In this document: in pieces, positions 10,947 through 32,000 of the stretch
How positions within the stretch are numbered: the first letter of the stretch is position 1
Layout: each line of letters opens with the position of its first letter
Assembly: GCF_000150275.1 (NCBI RefSeq)
Contig: NW_002060943.1
Coordinates: 10,850,878 to 10,914,877, forward strand
DNA: 64,000 nt
Source: Trichoplax adhaerens
Taxonomy: Eukaryota; Placozoa; Uniplacotomia; Trichoplacea; Trichoplacidae
Direction of reading: 5' to 3'
Translations under genes and position numbers: made by a program
The notes under the pieces: generated by a model
What the model was told of the DNA's origin: nothing
Database searches by the model: none
The model's input: only the letters and a program-made list of their open reading frames with translations

Positions 10947-12901
10947 ATTTATGCACGTATTTAATGTTGAATAAGATCCTGTAACTATACTTGTGTATTT
11001 ATTAGAAATCTTACATTTACTGCTAATTTATATAATAACCAATGCATAATTGAACAATAGCTTTCATGTTATTGTTACGCGTACATCTTGGAACTTTTTA
11101 TTATTATATGAATTTGAGCAATCTTCAAGGAATGTGCAAGTGAATTCCGCGTCTGCCATCTTTGACAGCTCATCACGATTGAGGATGATCAAATGAGAAT
11201 TATATTCACCAGCCAGTTAATATGTGCGCGAATAAAATGTAATCTTATTATTATCCATTGTGCATGTTACTGCATACTACGTCGCTGTCGTATTTTGATG
11301 GTTGTACGGGATTTAGGGGAAACATCGCTAAGATAAGCGTATGTAATAATTTGGTATTCATTAATAGATATTCTTTATGGAGAGAATACTAATATAATCA
11401 GTGTGCTACTACTTTATATGTTATACAATTTACTAGTTATTAGTTATGAATACCTAAATACCATAGAAATAGAGTTTTTGTTTTTTTTCAGTATACCGTA
11501 GCAGTTTAATATGCTTGATTGAAATACCTAGTTTCACTTCAATGGCATTCTGCATAGTACAGTAGCTCAGTAATTTGCATTGATTATGCACTGCATCGGT
11601 AGACTGTTACTGTAAATGCACTAAATATTGACATTTTGATAGAGAGTATTGCACAAATGTGACAGGAAATGCATATTGACATTTAAGATTCACTGAGACA
11701 GTTTTTAAGCTCACCAAAGCCATTTCCTGCGTTACATGAACTCGATCAAAAATGCAATCGGAAATGCATATTGATGTACAAGATTTATGGGAACGATTTC
11801 CAAGTACAGTATACGAGCATCGTGATATCAATCCGTTACGGCTGTGTCCACCCTCTTGCCATTCTGTATGTATCGATTCTTTTTCCTCCTTATTCCTTTC
11901 ACCTCTCAGAGCAAGGGCAAATTCGGACCGTATTGCACAAAATAGCTGGATCAGTTATAGCAATGGTGACTTTCGATGATTCATTGGCTGCTCATACGTC
12001 ACAAACGCTAATAAATTCTAGATATCATCTCTAAAATAACTCTTACTACTTGCAATTTGGCGTCTATTTGGTAAGACACTCACGATAGGAACTATTATAA
12101 CTTCAGTAATCCCAGATGCAAAATCTCTGGCTTACCTTTCAAGACAGGTGTGAGAAAGAAAATAGGGGTATGCTGAATTTATTTTACGTAACCTCTAAAG
12201 TAACTTTTACTCTTTGCAACTTGGTATCTATCTGGTAAGACACCCAGGACAGCAACTATTAACATAGAAGGTACCTCTTTTAGTAGTCCCTGATCTAAAA
12301 TCTCTAGTTTACACCTCAAGACAGGTAAGAGAAGGACAAGAGAGAGTATGCTGAATTTTTTTTTTGAATGGTCTCCAGCTCACTATTCAGTAATTGGGGT
12401 AATGACGACACAGGAATGGCTTGCTATATGCATGACTAAAGCATGCTCTGGTTACATACTGTATCCTATAACGTTGGCTATTATTTCCTACACTTTACTG
12501 CCATACAACAAGCCTGTATAGAATGCTATCATTTTCGAGGCTGTTCACAGCTGCAGCGGCGTGCCATAGTCTAATCAAGCCACAGAAATTCTCCGATGCA
12601 CTTGATAGCTCGCCTTGAAGTATTTAGCTTGAAATAAACTACAAGATTGCAAGAGTGGCGTTGAAAGAAGATTCTACTGGCCACAGTTAAACAGCGGATA
12701 CACTTTCTAGACGCTAGCTTTCAAAGTTATTCAAGTTAGTACAGGTTGTGCTAAGGATCGAACTCGTTGTCAATCAACATTTACAATCAAATCCAAGTTG
12801 TTGCATCTTGGTAACTACTCTGGCCTAAGTGAGCTCTTAACGCAAATTACAACACTGTCTTTTTAATCGAATTAAACGAGCAAGTGGATTGATATCGAAT
12901 A
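10947..12901. other. Intergenic region between SLC52A and the SAMHD1-like gene
   Basis: No gene is recognised. Short open frames near 11750-12034 have no recognisable homology or splice context. A diverged tandem duplication occupies 12029-12365. Confidence 0.5.
12029..12365. repeat. Diverged tandem duplication, ~165 bp unit
   Basis: Copy 1 is about 12029-12192 and copy 2 about 12193-12365. Shared blocks include CTCTAAA.TAACT, TTGCAA.TTGG, GGTAAGACAC, CTCAAGACAGGT-like and TATGCTGAATTT. The copies differ by many substitutions and small indels, so the event is old. Confidence 0.7.
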
Positions 12902-15900
12902 ATGTCGCAAAAGAGGTTATCACAAGCAGAATTGATTGAGCTAGCAAAGCGTAAGAAATTAGAAAATCCTTCATCCGGAAATGACGAAGGTAGTGAGACT
13001 GAAGCAGATGATGATCTCAGCCAGCAGTCTTTAATGACACAAAGTAGAGCACCACCTCAAGTTAAGGTATTGTCGAGTTGACCTAACTTAAATTCAGATT
13101 AATGGCAGTTTTCATCTTTAAAATTTATGGTAGTTGTGCTATGTTTACTTTTAGTAGAGTTTATAATTCAAGCTACCTTTCCAAGAGTGCAGCAGTAAGC
13201 TATCAATAGTACGACCAATGACAACAGAGATTGGCTATACGATTTCACCTACTGTACTTACTTTCTACCTTGATGGAATCTTTAACCTAGCGCAATGCAT
13301 GAATTATTATTTATTACTAGTAAACCTGCCGTTCAAGTCTAATTTAATATAGCCACTGCCTATGTAGCACTCTAAAGTAAAAGGTACAAGTACAGCACGC
13401 GAAGTATCACAAGCGACGATTTCACTAGTAATAATACTGTAGCTCAAAGGATTAACTTGAGTAGTCAGAAGGTGCTTCTACGTAAAGTACTTGGCCACGG
13501 GTGCTTAACTTACGCAATCACGTCTCAATATTTACTTTCCCAAATGGCCATCTATATATTTAATTTTAAAATAAAAAATATGAATAGTAAAATGCCAAAG
13601 CCCGGTGTTACTAATTCACATTAGAGATAGTAAAATACTGTACGGTAGAAACCCTTTTGTACAGAATTACCAAGCTAAAATGGACACCTTGTTACTATAA
13701 GCTATTTATACAGTATGTATAATCCCATCAATCCAAATATGCCATTTACAGTTGGCTAGCATTAATTGCACCCCAAATTATTGATCAATAATGATCGGTG
13801 TAAAGTGCGCAGACCCCAAGCCCAGGACCAATGCACACAAACTAGCAACTAAATAGTGTTGAGAGAGAAGAGCCTAACTTTACTGTCTCTGTTTTGGCTC
13901 TATTTAATTATGATAACCTTGCACATGGGCCACAATAGAAAGAAGTCTTCGACTTTTACTAGTTATTCCTTGAAATTAAAATATTGTACAGTATAAGCAG
14001 ATTTAAAACAAAATCAAGGGGGAAAATTCTCAAAGTATACGTCTGGTGAATGTTAGCAAATGAATTAAATTAAATTAATTCCGCAGCGAAAGGAGTAAGT
14101 AATAGGTTACCGCATAGGCTTTCACTCCTATTATTAAATTATGGCTTCAAAAAATGTCTGGAACACATGTCATTACATTCAAGGCCCAGAGTGATGTCGT
14201 TAGTATTAAAATTAAGCGTAGCCTTGGGAGTATGAATGCCATAAACCAAGAGGAAAATTTCTGCTTTGTATAACCACAATTTTATCCCCTTAATTTATTG
14301 TGGACGTAGAATAGTATTTATTTTCAGACTAATCATACAAGTATGTTACTCATCTCTTGGTGTAATTTGATAGCTTATTTATATTTTGAGAGGCAACGAT
14401 TCCTGGATCGCTGTCATTATATACAATAATAATAATACTGTACATATTCATAGTAATATCCGTAAACTCTACACTGAAAGTAATTTTTCTATCATATACT
14501 GTCATTCAACTCAACAACCTCCTGATGTTGAGAATATGTATCAAAAATTAATATAATCCAATATCAAAGTACGTTAGTAGTATCTTAAAAGGTAATGGAA
14601 TGTTTCTGTTTAACAAGTGGTACCGTATTAATTAATATCATATCATTTCGTATTCATTGATAATTATAATTAATTAATAATAAACAATAACCAAAATGTG
14701 CATAACTACTTGATACATCTAATCCTTCATCGTAGTAAGATTTACTTCTATGTAAGACTATGACTATACAAAATTAGTCTTCTTTAATCGCTCACTATCC
14801 CGTCTCAACTTATGCTTTACAACAATTAGTTGATTATATAAAAAATAACTTGTTATAGCCCTAATTTATTAACAGCACTCCAGCACAAACCTCACTGCGG
14901 TAGGGCCATAGCAGCCAATCTTACAATCAGTGGTCATATGTAATTTTCAAAGTAATCTGTGTTAATAAATTATCAAAATTAAAACTATCGTCTGATTTAC
15001 AGTGCTGAAGTTTATTACAGATCATTATTCAACAATATTCAAACAAATTTTTATATCCTGTAGTAGCCATAGCAAAGTTGCAACACCAATACGTGCTTAC
15101 TTGCTCTAACATTACTAAACTTTGTCTAGTGCAAGGTATTCCTCAGGTCAGCATACTAGTACTAATTGTAAAACTAATTCTTAGATTTTCAACGATCCAA
15201 TTCATGGCCATATCGAAATGCATCCATTATGTGTTAAAATCATCGATACACCACAGTTTCAGCGATTGCGCTATATCAAACAACTTGGTAAGTTTATTAT
15301 CAATTAGTACGAGTAAATTTATATTTTCTTGTAATATACTTTATAAGTGCCACTATAATTTTCACAAGTCTGCATAGATTGCAATGATAGCTTCGCAAAC
15401 TGTCTTACATTTATCATCGTCTAAATAGACAGAAGTACTTATAAGTAATAAAGATACCTTTTTAATGTTACAAGATATAGTAGATTAGCGGCTATTAAAA
15501 ACTAAAAAATTTTACATTTCGTGATTTATTTAATAACAATGACTGCGAAATACCCCTATTATATATACATCAGTGGCCTACCTTAATCACAGTTAGTATA
15601 ACACGTAATATGGATACTTTTACGATCTTAAAGAAGAATATACGTTAATTAGAGGTAGTATTTTACTCTGCCTGTAAGCGAATGCAATTATCATATCGAT
15701 AGATAATACATGATTGCTTACATCCAAAAAGAGAATACATTAGTGACTTCCCAAGTATCACGAGAAATACGTACTCCTAAGTCATGCTACTGAATATATA
15801 CATAATCTTAATATAAAGTCTATAGTAAACATATTCAAATATTTCATACTCTACAGGTTGCACATTTTACGTATTTCCTGGAGCTGCACATACACGATTT

Positions 15901-18900
15901 GAACATTCGATAGGGTAAGCTGTAAAAGAAGTAACGATTGTTTTAAAAGTGCTAATCTACGTTTTACTATCACTATAAATCAAACTTAATCTTGCTCTAG
16001 TTATCCCCTTTAATTTGTTCTATTGATGCAGCATAAGCATACTGTCGCACCTAAGAAGTAAATAAATTGAAACTGGTACTGTAGCAGCGATAGTTTTATC
16101 AAATAGTGTCATACTATAATTCTAAGTCTAGATTCAAACTGAATTACTCAATTTCTGAATAAAGACATACAAATTTGTTATTTAAATCCTCATTACCTTA
16201 ACCATAAGGAGATTTTAATGATACGACAACTATAATTACACAATTACATTCCAATCCTTCTTTGTCTATATTGGTCAATAGGGTTGGTTATTTGGCATGG
16301 AAATTAGTTAAGAGTATACAATCTCGACAGCCTGAACTACGCATCACAGATGTTGATGTTTTATGCGTCAGTCTAGCGGGACTTTGCCATGATCTAGGTT
16401 AGTATTTTACTTCTTGCTTGTTGAATAATATAATTGGTCACAAGTGTTACTAATTTTAGTCCAATATAGCTAACAGATAGTTTATCGTGACAACTAGATC
16501 TAGTTGACAGTTACATACGCTCGTATATAGCTCACTTTGTAAATAAAAACCTGCAAGGGGAAAATGATATACGAGTACAGTAATCTCAGGAATTAAACAG
16601 TTGAGCCATATGATAGCCTCTTTATTATTGCTCCCAATTTTATTCTTAATAGCTCTCCTTTAATATCCAACAATTATGCATACCTTTCGTAGGACATGGT
16701 ATTCTCAGTCATGTTTTCGATAACGAATTCTTACCAAGAGTTCCAAAAGATGTCTCTAAGAAAAACTGGAAGGTGACAAATCTTAGCCGCCGCACTTTTT
16801 TGAAACAATTAAATTTTGTTATATGTCGAAAAACGGATTCGTATTACTTTATTATTTAATACTGATACAATGAAGCGAAAAGTATTAATATACCTTTCTT
16901 TCATGATATAAAATTTTGACTTACAGCATGAAGCTGGATCTGTGGCTATGTTCGAACATATGATAAAAACGAATGAATTAGAACCAGAGTTTAAAAAATA
17001 CGATTTATGTGATGAAGATATTTTATTTGTAAAGGAGCAGATTTTTGGACCAATTAACCAGGATGCCAAATTACGAGTAATAATATCAAGAGTTACTGTT
17101 TATTAAGAATAGATCACTGTTAAAGCATTATTACAGCTACGAATCTGAAATGATAATGTCCGTAAGTGTACCCTAACTACCACAATATATTTTTTATAGG
17201 GTCGGGGTCCAGAAAAGAGATTTCTCTACGAAGTAAATTTTCGAAATTCTCTTTAGTTAGCAATTAATAAATTTCTATATCATAAGGCTGAGCTCATGTT
17301 CTAAGCCTGTTATAGTACATAGATATCAAGGCGAAATATTAGCAAATTTTTTATTCATTAGATAGTAGCGAACAAACGTAACGGAATTGATGTCGATAAG
17401 TGGGATTACTTTGCACGAGATTCACACAATCTTGGCGTATCGATTTCCTTTGATCACCGGTACATGAAAGCAATATTATCGAACAGTGATAAATCAGAAA
17501 ATCCTTTACCTGTATTGGTTCTATTACCTGATATTAATATCTTCTTTACATTTCTGATTCAAACCTTAGGCGTTCTATGCATTTTGTGCGAGCAATAAAG
17601 GTTAACGATGAATGGCAACTTTGTACCAGAGATAAGGTAAATTTTAAACCTCTTTTATACAGAGTTACAAAATATGCTAAAACTAACATAAAGCTTTTAC
17701 TTTCTTTATGATGTAATAGGAGGTTGACAATACGTACGATATGTTTTACACACGTCATATGCTTCACAAACGTGCTTACCAGCACAAAACCGTAAAATTA
17801 ATAGAGTCCATGTGAGCCATTCTTTCCATATTTAGAAATTGTTTATTGGATTGCAATAGTTAATTAAATATTACCACTAGGATTGTCGAAGCACTCTTAA
17901 TAGCAAATGATCATTTAAAATTTCCAGGAGCCAACGGAAGGTCTCTTCAGTATTAGCTGGCTAACTTACTAATCATTTATCCTAATTTTTTGTTGCTTCG
18001 GTACTTAATTAAATATAAATAACATAAATAATTTATTGATTCTACTAGGATGCTAAAACTGTCTGAGACTATAAATGACATGGTAGCATATACTAATGTT
18101 ACTGATTATGTAATCCAGCAAATTAAGCTGTCGACTGACCCAAAGTTAGATGACGTAAGATACTGTTATTCTCACGTTTTTACTGTTACCTTCATAGAAA
18201 CAAGCATAAGATACTTTTATCTTATAATTAGGCTCGTAAGATTCTTCAAGCCGTAGAAAAACGCCAGCTGTACAAATGTGTTGGACGCACGGCCCCGTTC
18301 TCGGTAGCCGAGTTAAACAAGGTTGATTGTGTTTATTAAAACCTGACTACAGTAATTGAAATAACATACCAAACTTTAAGCAATACATTTAATTGTGTAT
18401 GAATACTACTTTTCGTAGACCGAAGATCAGATTCAAAATGAGATTGCTGCATGCAGTAAAGACCTGGGAGATTATTGTCATGTAACCAGTAGAGATGTTC
18501 ACGTTCGTGTAAGTTACAGACGTAGGAGGTACTTTTATGAGTTTCATTGTAACGTATTAATATTAACATCGATACTGAGTAATATCTATTTACCAACAGA
18601 AAGTTAACCTTAATTATGGAATGAAAGATGAGAATCCTATCGAACACATACGCTTCTACTACAAGTATGACGAAAATAGAGCAATAGCTTTCAAGAAAGG
18701 GGAGGTACGAAATAAAAAGCAGAAATTTAAAAATTTGAAGACGGAGACAGTATACCCTTTGTAACCTACAGGAATAATTTATCATGATGTGATGACTTCA
18801 CGGTAACTTTTATGATTCAAGCTTCTAATTTAAATAAAACTACTAAATTTTGTTAAACAGGTCAGTAGGATGCTACCTGAATCCTTTAACGAGCAGTATA

Positions 18901-19453
18901 TTTTGGTTTCCAGCCGGAATAGGGATAAAGAAGTAATTAATGATGTTAAAAGGTAAGACAATAATTCATACTTTGAAATAAATCGTTATTTTAGTGTCTG
19001 GTATCTGCTACCGTATTAAAAGATTAAAAGTTAGCTGAAGATCTCCGTTACTTTGCTCCTAATACTGTAGCTTATCACAAGCATGCTTATTGTCTTAGTA
19101 TTAATCAATCATATTGTCTAATTATTTCAATAAACCATAGATGTTTTATTGAATGGTGCAGGAGAAACAATCTACCAAAGCCTAAAGTAATGCTTACTTG
19201 AATTTATTAATATTTATAAATAATAATCACATTGCTATTGCTAAATAGACTGTAGTTGAATTAAAATTCGTAAGAGGAACCATACCGAAAATTATCAGGA
19301 CATTACTTCTAAACTAGTAACGATACTAATTGTTTAATTTCTACACAGAGCGCAAAAGTAGGCGAGGAACTCACACCTATGAAAAGTAGAAGAAATTTTA
19401 AAGAAGAAACTCATGAACGGACGGATCATAAACTAAAACCCCTCGAATTTTAA
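12902..19453 (+). CDS. SAMHD1: SAMHD1-like HD-domain dNTP triphosphohydrolase without SAM domain, 18 exons
   Basis: Exons: 12902-13066, 15185-15287, 15857-15914, 16282-16397, 16693-16772, 16927-17076, 17200-17232, 17362-17459, 17570-17636, 17720-17811, 17881-17940, 18049-18154, 18232-18303, 18419-18508, 18600-18704, 18861-18952, 19141-19186, 19349-19453; 545 residues. The family hydrolyses dNTPs to nucleoside and triphosphate. HD metal ligands are H106, H145, D146 and D247; the catalytic His is H175 (HEAGS); dNTP-site K248, Y251 and D255 are present. The allosteric residues D76, Q81 and R84 ([11 protein letters not shown]) and R288/K290 are kept. The 55-residue first exon is Lys- and acid-rich with a possible nuclear signal (AKRKK) and splices in frame directly onto the HD core, so the SAM domain of vertebrate SAMHD1 (626 aa) is absent. 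T520 lies in TPMK, a CDK-type site near the C-terminus. An in-frame stop 12 nt upstream supports the start. Confidence 0.94.
13067..15184 (+). other. Intron 1 of the SAMHD1-like gene
   Basis: This 2.1-kb stretch lies between the short N-terminal exon and the HD core. I see no exon encoding a SAM domain in either strand and no nested gene. The flanking splice sites are both phase 0, so a skipped cassette exon could exist but is not apparent. Confidence 0.55.
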
Positions 19454-21098
19454 CTAAAGGTTGCTGTACTCGAGGTAAATACGAAATCACTTACAACGTT
19501 CGTATTTTAATTTATACAGTACAGTAGAAGATCCAAGAATTAAAATTTACTCATATTATTGCAATTTTTACAGCTAGCAGCAATATTATCCATTCATTTC
19601 TATTGACTTCGTTAAAGTTTATCTATCCTGGTTGTTTCGTTAATGCGTATTGTTTTTATTAGTATTGAAGCCATAGCTTCAATAGTAGCAAATTCATGGT
19701 CTTAATATTTAAATTTCAAATAATGTACTGTTATAACTATTTTTGTTGGCTTTGTAAAATCGTATCTCCACATACGAAGTACGATATCATGTATCACGTG
19801 TTATTGCTTAATTATACACTGACTATATCTAAAATTGATAATTAATCTTTACGAAATTTTGGCATACCAATACATCCACTGATTTTTTTAATTTCCGTTA
19901 CTTTAATATTATTTTAATCCAATCCCGGTGTATTTTCCGCTAACCTTAATTACTGTTATTAATCTAATTATATTTTAATTAGTCTTTAAGACTAAAAAAT
20001 TTTTACGTTAGTTCTCAGTTACTGTTAACAATTTCATGAATAATCGGTCGCATTTTGATTCAACGTTTTAAATCTTTGGAGTTTCCTTAATAAAAGCTTT
20101 TAAATTCTTACTAACTGCGTCATCGATTTGGGGTCTCGCTTTAGCGATCGGTACTAATTGTATCATCAATAATCAGGTTTCAACTTGTTAACCAGTTTAG
20201 AGCGTCCTACTGTGCTTTGCTAATTCAGTACAATCTATAGAAGTAGAAGAAAAAGCTTTCTTATATCGCCATGGTGCAATCTTTCATTGCAAAGCCATAT
20301 CAATTAATTCAGTGCGACAACAAATATTTAGACCACTTTTTAATACCGATGTTTTTTACATATGTAACTATATATTACAATACGTATATATATTTTCTAA
20401 AGTATGTTACTTTAAATAGGTAATGTTTTTAAAGATGTCTAGAAAATAGTCTACATCGAAGAATAAAATACTAAATACATAAATATTTGAAATGTTATTC
20501 ATTCAAAGAAACGTCGTAATGTTTACAATCAAGCGGCAACAAATGCGAATAAAATAGTGTAAATTAATTAGTCCACGCCTTGGTAGCTTATGATTCTGAT
20601 ACAGATACCAGTTAGCTGTATTTTAAGAGCACGTACAGCGTAATATACTGATTGTAGTTTCGTAAGTCATTATTAAACTGATTCAATACTGAAATACACG
20701 TAAACAATATTATAATAGTTTCAAAGTAAAAGTTTTATCATTAATTAAGAAGGCTACGGCTTTGTCATTATCAAATGAGAAATCAGAAAATATTTTACAT
20801 AATCTTTTAGATAATTTGCAAAATCTCCTATCAACAATGCTAACGTACAATGCCACCATTATCAGATAAGTTTTCCTCAAGTCACAACCTACAGCAATTA
20901 TAAACATCAGTACAATGTATGACAGTTTAAAATAATTTTACTTTTTAATTTTTGATCAGGGGGTATTTTATAGCATTAAATTGATTAAATTTAATATTTA
21001 AAGTTAGTCCATCACTGCATTTTTAATTGGCTAACGTCAACATTAAATTATAAGGAATAAATTGAAAATGATGGCTATATTTAATAGTAAACTTACAA
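19454..21098. other. Convergent 3' intergenic region
   Basis: AT-rich DNA between the ends of the SAMHD1-like gene (plus) and ATP2C (minus). No gene or structured repeat is recognised; it presumably holds the two 3' UTRs. Confidence 0.5.
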
Positions 21099-28007
<6,909 letters not shown>

Positions 28008-28502
28008 ATTACAGATCAATACTACAGTATTATGCACTCGATTGGTCTAGATTAAGACAAAGAACACTATCTCTAGCTAATGCAAGAGAGGAAATAACGA
28101 CAAATTGGAGTATCGATTGAATAAAGCAGAAAAAGAGTTAGCCAAGACGATCCAAGATCATCAATCTATCGTCGAGACATGATTCGATTAACTAGCATCC
28201 ACCAACTTGTCTATCTATTCGTCTCCACCAATACCAATGCAGTAAGTAAATCCTCTACTATTCTACACTATAAATCAATCCTTTTCTTCCTTTGAACGCT
28301 GAATTTTACAGCATACAGCAGTAAATGCTGCCAATGGATCCAAGATATCAACAAGGATAGAGCGAATTTTCTCCCTTTAAGTGTCTTGATCCACAAACGA
28401 TTGTCAATGACGAGAGGGCGATGAATGGTCTTGGTGTTTTACTTAGCAGCTGAGCTGAGACGTGTCATATCGCCCGTCGAGTCTACAATACTATCCGTAT
28501 TG

Positions 28503-28615
28503 CCTGTAGTACTGTACTGTAGCCACTCCAGGTTTGGACTGTAGGGTGAAAGAAAAACCGTGGTACAGTGTACAGTGTACAGTACAGAACAGTATACTGC
28601 ATTGTACACTGTAGC
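28503..28615. repeat. TACTGTAC palindromic cluster upstream of ATP2C
   Basis: Several TACTGTAC/GTACAGTA units occur about 500-600 bp upstream of the pump start codon, for example at 28509-28521 and 28563-28612. Frames across them are Cys/Tyr/Thr/Val/Gln-rich and not coding. Confidence 0.75.
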
Positions 28616-28655
28616 ATTTTCGAAAAAAAACGATCTCCGTCACACAGCACGAATA

Positions 28656-28765
28656 ACATACTAGTCCTTTCATTACGACATACTAGTCCTTTCATTACGA
28701 TATACTAGTCCTTGAATTACGACATACTATTCCTTTAATTTCGACATACTAGTCCTTTAATTTAA
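28656..28765. repeat. Five-copy 22-bp tandem minisatellite
   Basis: Five head-to-tail units of 22 bp begin at 28656, 28678, 28700, 28722 and 28744. The consensus contains ACATACTAGTCC. The first two units are identical; the others differ at one to four positions. Confidence 0.9.
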
Positions 28766-28911
28766 TTTATTTGAATTAGAATACGCAGTATGCGACACAG
28801 ATGCACCGGTGTGAGTGACGAACTAAAAGTAAACTGTTGTGACGTCACCGTGGACATGCGTAGTCATCCACAAATTAAAACTAATACTGTACGGTAATTT
28901 GAGTCTCAGTC

Positions 28912-29018
28912 AGTAATGCATTGACTGAGGACTACAGTACTGTACAAGTGTACTGTACAGTACAGTACAGATCTGTCAACGGTTTTCTACAGTACTGTAC
29001 AGTACAGTACTGTACACA
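28912..29018. repeat. TACTGTAC palindromic cluster
   Basis: Two dense self-complementary tracts (28931-28968 and 28986-29017) flank a short unique spacer. A short inverted repeat (CAGTCAGTAATG / CATTGACTG-like) precedes them. Confidence 0.75.
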
Positions 29019-32000
29019 GGGATTCAAAAAATGAGGGAAAAGTTTTCCTCAAAAGAAGACCTAGACAGATCACTCTTGGACGGACAGATACTGTTGGCCT
29101 CAACTTGTCCAAATACTGTTCCAAATACCTCGTTAGAACAGCAGTTTAGTATAGAAACGATCCAATTGGAATGGATTAATTTTTTCCACTAATAATATTA
29201 TATTGAATTTTATTATCTGTAACTAAGTGCTGCTTGGAAACAGATCGTCGATGCTATTTTAGTAATTAAATTAGTGCCAATGATTTCGATACGGAAGCTC
29301 CATACTAAGTCACCATTTTTCGATATTGACGGCCTCATTTGGTCAGAAATGTCCGTCTGTCTGAGGGAGTGATCAGTCAAGGCCTTCTTCTAGTGACATA
29401 ACAGCGGAGACTTTTATGTTGAAGAGGCTAACGTTAGACAAGGGTGGATGGAAAGTTGTTGGGAATTTCTAGGTGTATTCCGACTAAAATGGCTACTAAA
29501 TTTTCATACATTTTAATTGAAGGTTTAATTGTGCGCACAGTACAGTCTCTACTGTACACTGTATGCAGTACACTTGACCTATGGTCAGTGATTATGAAGG
29601 ACTGAACAAGAGGAAAGAAAAGGATCTGTCAAACCTATACATAAGACACAAATACTGCGCTACTGCATAAAAGGACAGCCATGGACTACTAAATGACGAT
29701 GCATCTCGTAGTCCATGGTACAGCACTCCATTATGATCATGCAATGATATTGTAGCGGTAGTGTAAATAAGCAGATACAGTAGAACCGTGATGGACTGGG
29801 GACGAAAGTAGTCGTCATGAAATAGTTCAAAGTGATATCTGTGCAGGTTTTTCGGAAGCGGGATACAAAAAAGTCTAAATGAAGGGTTCCTGCATCTGTG
29901 TTAAGGATAGGGTGAGGATGAAATAAAGAATGGAACTTGGATCGCATTGCTTGACTAACGTAATAAATTCTGCAAAAAGAATGTAATAATAAGTATGTCT
30001 AATACTGTACTATTCTGATATTCAGCATAGATAGGATGAGCCTATACACGTAAACTGACTCATCTAGGACTTACTTTCCTCCATGCTAAAAAGACTGAAC
30101 CTTAAATGAGAGAAAAAACTTTATCTACCCTCTATGCACCTGCCTAAGAATCTCCTCTACAGCACTTTAGACAGATAGTCTCACTAAGAGGATTCAATTC
30201 TACTACTGTACTTGATTTAGTATTAGTAGTCTATAAGTAATTTTTGGGTGACATATTACATTGTCCAACGGCTATTTCGGGCAGAGAGGTTGCTCGCGTG
30301 CTTCAGGATCACTTTCGGTTGCTTATGTTATTATATATCAGCGGCTAAATGTGATCTACAAACGTCTTAGTAACTTTATGCTTCAGAGGAAAACCTTGGT
30401 TTTACGGGGATGTGAATTGTAAATATTCGTCCAGCTCAACGCATATTATCAACATTACCCAAAACACACAGTGCACGCTCTTGCTGCTACTCCACAGAAT
30501 TAACTGCAGCTTGATTAGCCATGATCAATTATCTTGACTTGTTTCTATACGCTATTACTTTCTCCTTTTAAACAACAGACTGCGCTTGTCATTGGTATAA
30601 TCAATAACTGCAAAAATAGAAGAATTTTCTCTTGTTTTTGAATTTTAATATGCTGTACATTGATCTGCTCGACAATCGGAGACTTCGATTAGTTAACTAT
30701 CTCACGAAAATTTAGACGCCTTTGCTTCTACGTTAAACAACTATAGAACTCTTCTTTTATTCAACTATCTGCCGAGCTAAAATACCCTTCGGCAGCTGCT
30801 ATAATGTATGATTCATAACAGTTCAAGAAATTTAGTTTATATTGGATAGCTAAATTAGTACAGAAATTATTCATAATCTTGGATGTACTGTACAGTACTG
30901 AACGATTCTAGATACAGCAACTAGATTACACTATGTCCATACACAGAATTATTTATAGTATCATCTACTGTATAATTGAATATCTTCAGGACATTCATCA
31001 CAAACGTTACAAAACATAACACTACAATCAATTAACATTATTACCGTCTAAGAACTCTTACTAAAGTACAGGACAATTTACTGTAACAAAATAATAACTA
31101 CCGTAGTTCTTACTGCAAGTCATTATTAGTTATCTCCATATATAAATGTTAACCACTAAATTTAGTCATTTACTCTCCACGGTGGTTCGTACCGTGACAG
31201 TGCGATATTGATATTTTATCTTCCTTGGCCGTAAAAAAAAAAATATAATAACTGAAATATCGACTGTCTCCATTGATATCTGCTCGAACCATCGAATTCA
31301 CTTTTCTCTTAATTCGATGACTTAAAATCGGTTAGAATTCTTGACTGATATACAGGGTATAATAATAAATAGGACCATAAGGTTTGCAGCAAATACTTTT
31401 CCATTCGCCAAATTTTATCGACAGAAATATATCGGAAGGCGCCATCATGTGTAACTACAGTCTCCATGCGCATTTTTCGTGAAAGTGTAAAATGTAAATG
31501 TATAAAGTTAACTAATAACATCTGTTTTACAATATTTGATAAAAATAGAATACTGAGAGCGTCTTAATGTCAATATCATTCCTATTCCATGAAAGGAAAT
31601 TACATTGGCTAAAAGTTATAATAGGAATTGTTCATTTCGTTGGCATGATTATTATAATTATCAGCAATTAGGTGTCTATATTACCATGAGTAGAGAGAAT
31701 AGGTAGGGAGAAAACTAAATTTTTTCTATAAAGACTCTGAAACCGTGGATCCAATTACCAATTCTCGTTCAGAAATTAAAGCTATCAGTACGCGTCATCT
31801 AATTTCTAATGCAGCCTTTGAAAGTCATTGATCATGAATTTCAAGGTTCACCTACTCACTTTACTCGCCATATACATCAATGTGAAACTTCTTCTACTTC
31901 AAATACGTACTCAAGGTTGAAATCAGACTTGCCCAATATACTAAATTCCCTATTGTCGTTAATCTATTTACATTAACCTACGGTGCAATGCACGTAAAGT

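Noticed and set aside
11752-12034. Overlapping 75- and 87-codon frames, one starting MQSEMHIDVQDLWERF
   Set aside because: The sequence looks protein-like for a few residues but has no recognisable family, no continuation by splicing and a nearby repeat of the same GGAAATGCATATTGA motif. It is too weak to call.
18336-18785. 149-codon minus-strand frame
   Set aside because: It is antisense to SAMHD1-like exons 14 and 15, so it is a shadow frame.
28008-28037. Upstream extension of the ATP2C frame by ten codons
   Set aside because: The extension begins at GTG, not ATG. The first ATG pair (28007 and 28004) fits the family N-terminus.
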